NCBI GenBank assembly: GCA_007127175.1 | Contig: SKZX01000093.1 | Coordinates: forward strand, 1 to 7,963 | Source of the DNA: Desulfobacterales bacterium | GTDB taxonomy: Bacteria; Desulfobacterota; Desulfobacteria; Desulfobacterales; Desulfosalsimonadaceae | Direction of reading: 5' to 3' | Length of the DNA: 7,963 nucleotides | In this document: positions 1 to 5,319 of the stretch, one piece after another | How the letters are laid out: the number at the start of each line of letters is the position of its first letter | Position numbering within the stretch: position 1 is the first letter of the stretch | Position numbers and translations under genes: made by a program | The notes under the pieces: model-generated | The model's database searches: none | What the model was told of the DNA's origin: nothing | The model's input: only the letters and a program-made list of their open reading frames with translations

Positions 1-463
1 CACCGGATTTGCGCAGATTCTCGATGTCATGGCCGTCAGCGGCCATCTTTTCTGCAAGGACCCCGTAGAACGCGAATTTTTCAATATGGTCGATGAATGC
101 CAGGACCTCCGCGTATTCGTTTCCCTTTTCAGCGGCACGGGCTTCAATGGCCTGCCTCTCAACCCGGTCATGATCGTTTGATATCTTCAAAAGCGCCTTG
201 AACATCCGGGTGGCGGCCCCGGACGCCGGGACAAACTTGGTCAGGTGGCGCCGCCTCCCCGCCTGCCCGTAAAAATCGGCATAGCCTTCCATTTCCCCGT
301 GGCTCAACCGGCGGATACCGTCCCCCGCTGTGCAGGGACGGTCAATATCGGCATACGGCGCGCCGGTCTCAAAAATGCGGAGTTGCCTTGCTACCTCTTC
401 TTCGGTCAGGCCATGGGCCCGGATCTGCTGCCGGTCCTTTTCGTCAAAAACGGATCGTGCCAT
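1..463 (-). CDS. DUF4301-family protein, N-terminal part (runs off the window edge)
   Basis: The minus strand is open from an ATG at 463-461 to the window edge, giving 154 codons with no stop. A good ribosome binding site (AAGGAG, 5 bases before the ATG) fixes the start. The protein begins MARSVFDEKDRQQIRAHGL and carries the pattern I recognise as DUF4301: an early 'FETGAPYADIDRPC' block, 'GDGIRRL' at about residues 47-53, then 'KFVPASGAATRMFKALL' at about residues 75-91. The family is usually several hundred residues, so most of the gene lies outside. I know of no established function. The 'PASGAATRM' stretch loosely resembles the glycine-rich GTRM loop of sugar-nucleotide transferases, but that is only a resemblance. 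It is transcribed away from the methyltransferase/ATP-grasp gene, so the two share a divergent upstream region. Codon use resembles its neighbours. The family call is fairly secure; the function is unknown. Confidence 0.8.
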   Translation of the reverse strand, partial: MARSVFDEKDRQQIRAHGLTEEEVARQLRIFETGAPYADIDRPCTAGDGIRRLSHGEMEGYADFYGQAGRRRHLTKFVPASGAATRMFKALLKISNDHDRVERQAIEARAAEKGNEYAEVLAFIDHIEKFAFYGVLAEKMAADGHDIENLRKSG

Positions 464-484
464 CTCTTCTCCTTGGGTTCGGTT

Positions 485-526
485 GAAGCTGTTGCGAAAT
501 TTCACATAGAGTTGTGAAACAGCTTC
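485..526. repeat. Inverted repeat in the leader of the DUF4301 gene
   Basis: GAAGCTGTT at 485-493 is perfectly complementary in inverted orientation to AACAGCTTC at 518-526 (9 bp, 24-base spacer). A second nested pair, TTTCAC (500-505) and GTGAAA (514-519), shares bases 518-519 with the outer arm, so the two stems partly compete. The element lies 22 to 63 bases upstream of the DUF4301 start codon. It could be a two-fold operator or a leader RNA hairpin; the sequence alone does not decide. Confidence 0.5.
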
Positions 527-546
527 TTCTTATCTTATTCGTCACC

Positions 547-587
547 CCGCATTCCGCGCTGCCGGCTTGATCCGGAGCAGAATGCGG
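547..587. repeat. Imperfect long hairpin
   Basis: CCGCATTC (547-554) pairs with GAATGCGG (580-587). Inside it, GCT at 558-560 and CCGG at 562-565 pair with CCGG (572-575) and AGC (576-578) around the 6-base loop CTTGAT, with one bulged G and a small internal loop. Its 'CATTCCG...GGCTTGATCCGG' flavour resembles dispersed intergenic palindromic repeats common in proteobacterial genomes. That relationship is an inference that needs other copies in the genome. There is no T-run next to it, so it is not an obvious terminator. Confidence 0.45.
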
Positions 588-593
588 AACTGA

Positions 594-624
594 TGATTCC
601 GTTTATGGCGAACAAACGGAATCA
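594..624. repeat. Perfect 11-bp inverted repeat with 9-base loop
   Basis: TGATTCCGTTT at 594-604 is the exact inverse complement of AAACGGAATCA at 614-624, with a 9-base loop at 605-613. A third segment, TGATTCC at 626-632, repeats the left arm and can also pair with the GGAATCA of the right arm, so two alternative foldings exist. A run of six T at 634-639 follows the third segment on the plus strand, about 9 bases beyond the main stem, which is too far for a standard intrinsic terminator. No plus-strand gene lies upstream to be terminated. It may be a regulatory leader or the remnant of a palindromic mobile repeat. Confidence 0.55.
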
Positions 625-672
625 ATGATTCCCTTTTTTCAGCATCCACCCGCCGCCACACCCGGTTTAATG

Positions 673-705
673 CCCGTTTTTCAATGCTTGCCGGGAGAAA
701 ACGGG
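673..705. repeat. 8-bp inverted repeat
   Basis: CCCGTTTT at 673-680 is perfectly complementary to AAAACGGG at 698-705 around a 17-base loop. It is the weakest of the four inverted repeats in this intergenic stretch and could be chance, but its closeness to the two stronger hairpins is notable. Confidence 0.3.
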
Positions 706-858
706 TTCTGGCATGCCTGATGCATAGTCGAAACAAACGCGCAACCGTATTATACACATAGCGCTTCGATGCGCCAGGGACCGGCTGCCCGTGATTGTCT
801 TTAACCAGAAATTATGAACCATATACAATCATTTGAAAAGAAAAAACAAAGAGGGGCC

Positions 859-2835
859 ATGACACGATTAATCAAAACCGTTGAAAAAGGGAAAAACAAC
901 CCGGCATGCGGCCGCAACAAAATACTGGGCCCTGTGACGGCGCTCGAGGACCATGTGCAGCCGGACTGGTGGTGCAAAATATTCAACCCCCTGTACCTGA
1001 AAACCGACGCCGATGTGGTGAGGGATGCCGAAATGACGCGCAGGGAAATAGACCTTTTCCTGTCCCTGCTGAACCCGGGCGCAGATGACATGATATTGGA
1101 CCTGTGCTGCGGGCAGGGTCGGCATGCCATTGAAATGGCCCGCCGCGGGTATCGCGTGGAAGGGCTCGACCGTTCCCGTTACCTTATTCAGAAAGCCCGC
1201 AGTGAAGCAAGAAACCGATCTCTTCCCGTCCGTTTCAGGGAAGGGGATGCCAGAAAGCTTCCCTACCCAACGGACACCTTCGATGTCGTCATGATGATGG
1301 GCAACAGTTTCGGATATTTCGACAATGCCCACGACGACATCCGCATCCTGGAGGAAATCCGAAGGGTGCTCAAGCCATGGGGCCGCATACTGCTGGATGT
1401 GACCGACGGCCACTACATGAAGGCACATTTTCAAGCGCGCACCTGGGAATGGATCGACAAGAAGCTGTTCGTCTGCCGGGAACGCTCCCTTTCCGCAAAC
1501 ACCCGGCGCCTGATATCCAGGGAGGTCATCACCGATGTGAACAAGGGGGTGATCGCAGACCAGTTCTATGCAGAACGCCTCTATACCGGTGATGAACTGG
1601 TGGAGATCCTCAAAAACACGGGGTTCGAGGACGCGACGAACAACGGCGACATTGTTACCCAGTCTTCAAGAAACCAGGACCTTGGCATGATGGGCAAGCG
1701 GATTGTGATCACCGGGCGGATCAGAAAGCAGTGGACGCCGAAAAAACCGCAAAAAGGGAGCAAGCATGTTGTCGTCCTGATGGGCGACCCGCGGAAGCCG
1801 GACCCCTTAAAGCCTCTGTCCGTTTTTGACGACGACGATTTCTACACCATCGATGCCCTGAAATCAGCCCTGAACCAGATTCCGGGGTACGTGTTCACCT
1901 ATCTGTCCGACCACGACACACTCATGGCCGACCTTCAGAAAATCGCCGGACGGGTCCACCTTGCGGTAAACCTCTGCGATGAGGGATTTGACAACGATCC
2001 CACCCGGGAGCTGCACATCCCGGCGCTGCTGGACATGCTCAAGATCCCGTATACCGGCGCCGCATCGCAGTGCCTTGCGTTCTGCTACGACAAATCCCTG
2101 GTGCGGGGAATTTCAAAGGAGATGAACATTCCGGTTCCGGAAGCATTCCTGGTGGAATCAGACGATGCGTCCTTTCACCTTTCCTTTGATTTCCCGGTGA
2201 TCGTCAAGCCCAACTTCGGGGACTCATCATTCGGCATCACCCGGGAAAGCGTGGCATGGACGCATGAACAACTTATTGCCGCCATCACCATGATCCGTGA
2301 AAAACTGGGATACGACAAGCCGATTCTCGTTGAGGAATTTCTCGAAGGCAAGGACCTGAGTGTCGGTATCATTGGAAACCCGTTGACATCTTACACGGTC
2401 TTGCCCATTACCGAGGAGAATTACGACGATGTCCCTGAAAATCTCCCGAAGATATGCGGGTACGAGGCAAAATGGCTTCCCGACTCCCCGTATTACCGCA
2501 TCAGGTCCGTGCCCACCCGCCTGGACGAAAACACGGAGCGGTTCATCACGGAGTGCTGCCTGAAACTTTTTGAACGGCTGGGGGTCAGGGATTACGGCAG
2601 GTTCGACTGGCGCCTGGACAAAAACGGCAACCCCAAGCTGCTCGAGGTCAACCCGAACCCGGGCTGGTGCTGGGACGGGCACCTGGCCAAAATGGCCGGG
2701 TTCAACGCCATTTCCTATGGCGGGATGCTGCAGGCCATCCTGCAGGCCGCCGAGCAGAGAATCGAACATGCCGCCATGTCAGCCCCGCAGCAGGCGAATT
2801 CGCAACCGGAAGCGGCACGCCTGGCAAGCGCATGA
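859..2835 (+). CDS. SAM-dependent methyltransferase fused to a D-Ala-D-Ala-ligase-like ATP-grasp enzyme
   Basis: This is a two-domain enzyme of 658 residues. I chose the ATG at 859 because GAGGGG lies just before it; the in-frame ATG at 814 adds 15 lysine-rich residues and has no ribosome binding site. Residues about 35-286 form a class I methyltransferase: SAM motif I 'ILDLCCGQGRHA' at 79-90, the acidic end of strand 2 in 'GLD' at 102-104, and 'FDVVMMMGNSFGYFD' at 141-155. Residues about 303-637 form an ATP-grasp ligase: 'NLCDEG' at 371-376, 'PYTGAAS' at 397-403, a nucleotide-binding 'VKPNFGDSSFG' at 449-459, 'VEEFLEGKDLSVG' at 491-503, and metal-binding 'LLEVNPNPG' at 594-602. Such ligases join a carboxylate to an amine through an acyl-phosphate. 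The Ddl N-terminal glutamate motif is not visible, and the usual MTSHS after the metal site is WCWDGH, so D-alanine is unlikely to be the substrate. No signal peptide or membrane segment is visible, so it is probably cytoplasmic. The product is unknown. The AstE-like gene follows 25 bases on. Confidence 0.88.
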   Translation: MTRLIKTVEKGKNNPACGRNKILGPVTALEDHVQPDWWCKIFNPLYLKTDADVVRDAEMTRREIDLFLSLLNPGADDMILDLCCGQGRHAIEMARRGYRVEGLDRSRYLIQKARSEARNRSLPVRFREGDARKLPYPTDTFDVVMMMGNSFGYFDNAHDDIRILEEIRRVLKPWGRILLDVTDGHYMKAHFQARTWEWIDKKLFVCRERSLSANTRRLISREVITDVNKGVIADQFYAERLYTGDELVEILKNTGFEDATNNGDIVTQSSRNQDLGMMGKRIVITGRIRKQWTPKKPQKGSKHVVVLMGDPRKPDPLKPLSVFDDDDFYTIDALKSALNQIPGYVFTYLSDHDTLMADLQKIAGRVHLAVNLCDEGFDNDPTRELHIPALLDMLKIPYTGAASQCLAFCYDKSLVRGISKEMNIPVPEAFLVESDDASFHLSFDFPVIVKPNFGDSSFGITRESVAWTHEQLIAAITMIREKLGYDKPILVEEFLEGKDLSVGIIGNPLTSYTVLPITEENYDDVPENLPKICGYEAKWLPDSPYYRIRSVPTRLDENTERFITECCLKLFERLGVRDYGRFDWRLDKNGNPKLLEVNPNPGWCWDGHLAKMAGFNAISYGGMLQAILQAAEQRIEHAAMSAPQQANSQPEAARLASA

Positions 2836-2860
2836 GGCGGCACATCCGTCAAACGGATAC

Positions 2861-3868
2861 ATGAAAACGAAAATACACTATACGTTTCTGAAAATCCTGA
2901 CCGGATCAGATTTGTCCCGCCGGCGTCTGCCCTACATGAGCGCCCGCAGCGCACTGCCCGGTCCGGCCGTATGGCTGACGGCCTGCTGCCACGGTGACGA
3001 GGTCGGCGGCATCGTCATTATCCAGGAAATTTTCAAAACAATCAGAAAACACGGGCTGCTGAAAGGAGCTTTGCATGCCTTCCCCCTGATGAACCCCACC
3101 GGGTTTGAAGCCGTGTCACGGAACATTCCGCTTTCCCGGGAGGACCTGAACCGGTCTTTTCCCGGGAAAGCCGCCGGCACGCTGGGGGAAAGGCTCGCCC
3201 GGATCATTTTTGACACCATTACCGAAACACACCCCGTACTCGTGGTGGACCTGCACACTGATTGGACCCGCTCGATCCCCTACGCCCTGATTGATGCGCC
3301 GCCCGACCCCCCCCGCCCGGAAGGGCACGGCATGGCATACCCGGACGATATTTTCCGGAAAACCGCCGCTTTTGCGCTTAAATGCGGCCTGCCGGTCATC
3401 CGCGACACCGAGGTGCTGCACCGGTCGCTTTCCCACAGCCTCATCCGGGAAGGCATCTGCGCCTTTACTCTTGAAATGGGGGAATCCTACGTCATCAATG
3501 AGAAAAATATCACCGTCGGGGTAAATGCTGTCACCGATCTGCTGATGCACATGGGAATACTTGACCCCACCTTGAAACCCGTTTTCCGGGACAAAGGATA
3601 CGATCTGCCGGCCATTGTTTCCGGACGGGTTCTCGACTATCGCCAGCACCCCTATAGCTCGTCGAGCGGGATCATCCGTTTCCTGGCAAGGCCCGGAGAC
3701 CTGGTGTCACCGGAAAAACCTGTTGCGAGGATATACAACGCCTTCGGCAAACTCGTGGAAACCATGCGCCCTGCCTGCGCCGGCCTTGTCCTGGGGCATG
3801 CCGATTCGTCCATGGCATACCCCGGCATGCCGGTTATGGCCTTCGGCTGTTTTAATCCCGATGATTGA
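2861..3868 (+). CDS. Succinylglutamate desuccinylase/aspartoacylase (AstE/AspA) family zinc hydrolase
   Basis: This 335-residue metallo-hydrolase has the zinc-carboxypeptidase fold; relatives hydrolyse the amide of N-acyl amino acids. The metal site is complete: H44 and E47 in 'CCHGDEVGG', H132 in 'VVDLHTD', and the likely catalytic E205 in 'FTLEMGES'. Family landmarks 'MNPTGFEAVSRN' (77-88) and 'EDLNRSFPG' (94-102) are present. The C-terminal part from about 250 has the glycine/proline pattern of the small beta domain ('FLARPGDLV', 'RPACAGLVLG', 'AYPGMPVMAFG'). The ATG at 2861 is chosen because the family N-terminus 'ILTGSDLSRRRLP' begins 11 residues later; its ribosome binding site is weak, suggesting dependence on translation of the gene upstream, 25 bases away. 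It has no signal peptide, so it is probably cytoplasmic. Pairing with a ligase suggests it cleaves, trims or deprotects that product or a precursor. AstE and AspA themselves are poor names here: no arginine-succinyltransferase pathway genes are adjacent. Confidence 0.88.
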   Translation: MKTKIHYTFLKILTGSDLSRRRLPYMSARSALPGPAVWLTACCHGDEVGGIVIIQEIFKTIRKHGLLKGALHAFPLMNPTGFEAVSRNIPLSREDLNRSFPGKAAGTLGERLARIIFDTITETHPVLVVDLHTDWTRSIPYALIDAPPDPPRPEGHGMAYPDDIFRKTAAFALKCGLPVIRDTEVLHRSLSHSLIREGICAFTLEMGESYVINEKNITVGVNAVTDLLMHMGILDPTLKPVFRDKGYDLPAIVSGRVLDYRQHPYSSSSGIIRFLARPGDLVSPEKPVARIYNAFGKLVETMRPACAGLVLGHADSSMAYPGMPVMAFGCFNPDD

Positions 3869-3927
3869 CAGCGCTTTTTGGGTTTCTGGTCAAAAAAAAC
3901 CGTTACGCCCCCCATGGCCCGGAATAT

Positions 3928-4833
3928 TCATACCAACCAGAGCACGTGGCGATCAGCCATCTGGACGATCTTGGTGCTGACCCGACCCATGGAAAAATCC
4001 GAAACGCGGGACAACCCCTTGCGCCCAAGCACGATCGTGTCATACCGGCCGACGGTCGCTTCTTCCAGGATGGCGCCCGCCCGGCTGGGGGAGTGGTCAA
4101 CAATTTTTACCGATATGGCGTCCGGCTCGAGCCCCCTGTTTTCGAGCTGCGCCTTCATTTCTGCAAAGGTTTTTTCCATTTCTTCCCTTGCCCGTTTCAA
4201 TTGCCCGTCGGTCATTTCATAATCCGTGCCGGGATGATTCCTGATGACATGAATCATCCCCACCCGACTTCCGCCATTGAGCATTTCCCCGGCAAAGGAG
4301 ACCGCCCTTTTGGCGTCCGGGGAACCGTCCACGGCGATGAGCACCCGATCCGAAACCGCATGCCCGACCGCCAGGATAACCGGGACAAACGACATTTTGT
4401 GCAGAAGCTTGTTGGCAACGCTGCCGATGGGAAGCCCCGCCAGCAACCCCATGCCCCGCCGGGTCATGACGACCGCCGCGTATTCCCGGCGGGCCTCGGC
4501 GATAATGTCCCGTGCCACGCCAATGCTTAACTGCTGAACACGGATTTTCACGTCTTCAATGCCGCCTTCTTTCAATATCCGCTGGGCTTTTTCCATGTAC
4601 TGCAGACGGCGCGTCTCCTGGGCGGACAGCCATGGGCCGATACAGGCGTCTTCATCCGGGCTATCAGGCTGTTTTTCAAGGTCAAGATAGCTCTGGGGAA
4701 GATGTGCGTGCACATTGAAAAGCACCACAACCGTCAGCGGGGAAAAACCTCGCACCGACGCCACGTACCGGACGGCATCGAGCGCCCGATCCGATCCATC
4801 CAGCAGCACCAGGATTTTTGCAGGTTCTTTCAT
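3928..4833 (-). CDS. Tandem-domain universal stress protein (UspA superfamily)
   Basis: The protein has 301 residues and two Usp domains, about 1-157 and 160-301. Each opens with the strand-and-aspartate pattern of the family ('ILVLLDGSDRALDAVRY' at 7-23 and 'VLIAVDGSPDAKRAVSF' at 164-180). Usp proteins bind ATP or dimerise and support survival under starvation, oxygen or redox stress; tandem forms are common in anaerobic and hydrogen-metabolising bacteria. The ATP-loop pattern G-x2-G-x9-G-(S/T) is imperfect in both halves: domain 1 has T124-R-R-G127 then G137-S138, domain 2 has G270-R-K-G273 then G283-R284. Each half therefore lacks a different part of the motif, so nucleotide binding cannot be assumed. 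The ATG at 4833-4831 is preceded by AGGAGG at a 6-base spacing, a strong site. It converges with the AstE-like gene (59 bases apart) and diverges from hypF. No membrane segment is seen, so it is probably cytoplasmic. Confidence 0.92.
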   Translation of the reverse strand: MKEPAKILVLLDGSDRALDAVRYVASVRGFSPLTVVVLFNVHAHLPQSYLDLEKQPDSPDEDACIGPWLSAQETRRLQYMEKAQRILKEGGIEDVKIRVQQLSIGVARDIIAEARREYAAVVMTRRGMGLLAGLPIGSVANKLLHKMSFVPVILAVGHAVSDRVLIAVDGSPDAKRAVSFAGEMLNGGSRVGMIHVIRNHPGTDYEMTDGQLKRAREEMEKTFAEMKAQLENRGLEPDAISVKIVDHSPSRAGAILEEATVGRYDTIVLGRKGLSRVSDFSMGRVSTKIVQMADRHVLWLV

Positions 4834-5130
4834 GGGGGCCCTCCTGCACCCGATCCGGGGAATGTGAACCCCATCGGGCGCCTGTGTTTTTTATACAACT
4901 ACTCATTACTCGCACCGTTTCAATGCCTTTACCTTTGCAAATATATCATAGCAACTTGCATGCCATAACCACGGATGGCCTTCCATGGATAATGAGAAGT
5001 CCCTGTACATGCCGGCAATCCGTGGGCTCATGCGTCATTCCGGAACAAGGGTTTCATCAAGTGGGTGTTACCTTACGTAACGTTTCAGGGACCGCAGTGA
5101 TCATATTTTTTACAGGTTGAAAAGGATTTG

Positions 5131-5146
5131 GTCACGGCGCCGGGAC
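5131..5146. promoter_or_regulatory. 16-base near-perfect dyad upstream of hypF (possible operator)
   Basis: GTCACGGCGCCGGGAC is a two-fold symmetric element with one mismatched pair (5134 against 5143) around a perfect CGGCGCCG core. It lies 12 bases upstream of the sigma-54-like element, a position where a regulator could bind. I do not recognise it as the site of a known regulator, and a GC-rich palindrome of this size can arise by chance. Confidence 0.22.
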
Positions 5147-5157
5147 AATCAAAAAAA

Positions 5158-5174
5158 TTGGCGCGCATTTTGTG
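5158..5174 (+). promoter_or_regulatory. Possible sigma-54 (-24/-12) promoter for hypF
   Basis: TTGGCGCGCATTTTGTG resembles the -24/-12 consensus YTGGCACG-N4-TTGCW: the GG is followed after the correct 10 bases by GT instead of GC. It lies on the coding strand about 145 bases upstream of the hypF start. Hydrogenase-maturation operons are known to use sigma-54 promoters in enterobacteria, which makes the position plausible. The altered -12 base weakens the case. The same TTGGCG could also be a poor -35 for a sigma-70 promoter with TGATAT at 5182-5187. Confidence 0.25.
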
Positions 5175-5319
5175 TGTATTCTGATATATTGGTTTCAGGT
5201 TCATGGCCATAATGCCCGCGCACGATTTCATCCTGGCCGTTTTTCCGTTATCCGTGGCCGCGGTGGGGTGGACAATCTCAGGCAGCCGCCGAAAAAATGC
5301 GCATGGATAGTGAAAACCG

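Larger units (their letters stand above)
464..858. other. Divergent intergenic region rich in inverted repeats
   Basis: This stretch separates the DUF4301 gene from the methyltransferase/ATP-grasp gene, and I find no convincing gene in it. A 71-codon minus-strand frame at 542-757 has no ribosome binding site and mostly reads through the repeats. The region holds four inverted repeats, listed separately (485-526, 547-587, 594-624, 673-705). Possible promoter elements are weak: a TATACA hexamer at 822-827 with a poor upstream partner at 800-805 would start transcription just before the 859 start codon, and an AT-rich TATTAT lies at 748-753. None is strong enough to call as a promoter. Both flanking genes must be driven from here unless the downstream one is served by a distant promoter. 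Confidence 0.6.
4834..5319. other. Divergent intergenic region between usp and hypF
   Basis: There are 486 bases here with no convincing gene. Plus-strand frames crossing it (4818-5120 and 5172-5489) have no family pattern, and the second runs into hypF in another frame. Visible signals are weak: TATAAA on the minus strand at 4895-4890 could be a -10 for the usp gene, but no good -35 lies at the right distance. TTACGTAA at 5072-5079 is an 8-base palindrome. GTCCCTG (4999-5005) and CAGGGAC (5086-5092) are a 7-bp inverted repeat about 80 bases apart. A 16-base dyad and a sigma-54-like element nearer hypF are listed separately. I see no tRNA, riboswitch or terminator. Confidence 0.55.

Noticed and set aside
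542..757. 71-codon minus-strand open frame in the divergent intergenic region
   Set aside because: It has no ribosome binding site or recognisable family, an arginine-rich composition, and it reads straight through the inverted repeats.
814..858. Upstream ATG at 814 as the start of the methyltransferase/ATP-grasp gene
   Set aside because: No ribosome binding site precedes it and the extra 15 residues are low-complexity and lysine-rich; the ATG at 859 has GAGGGG just upstream.
868..1434. 188-codon minus-strand open frame inside the methyltransferase domain
   Set aside because: It is a high-GC shadow of a real gene; the plus strand carries unmistakable methyltransferase motifs.
3869..3927. 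Possible bidirectional terminator between the convergent AstE-like and usp genes
   Set aside because: There is an A-run at 3892-3899, but the only stem (GGTTT 3881-3885 with AAACC 3897-3901) is short and AT-rich, so it cannot be called.
3865..4530. 221-codon plus-strand open frame antisense to the usp gene
   Set aside because: The minus strand gives two clear Usp domains with a strong ribosome binding site; the plus frame is its shadow.
4818..5120. 100-codon plus-strand open frame across the usp-hypF gap
   Set aside because: It overlaps the usp start, lacks any family pattern and has no ribosome binding site.
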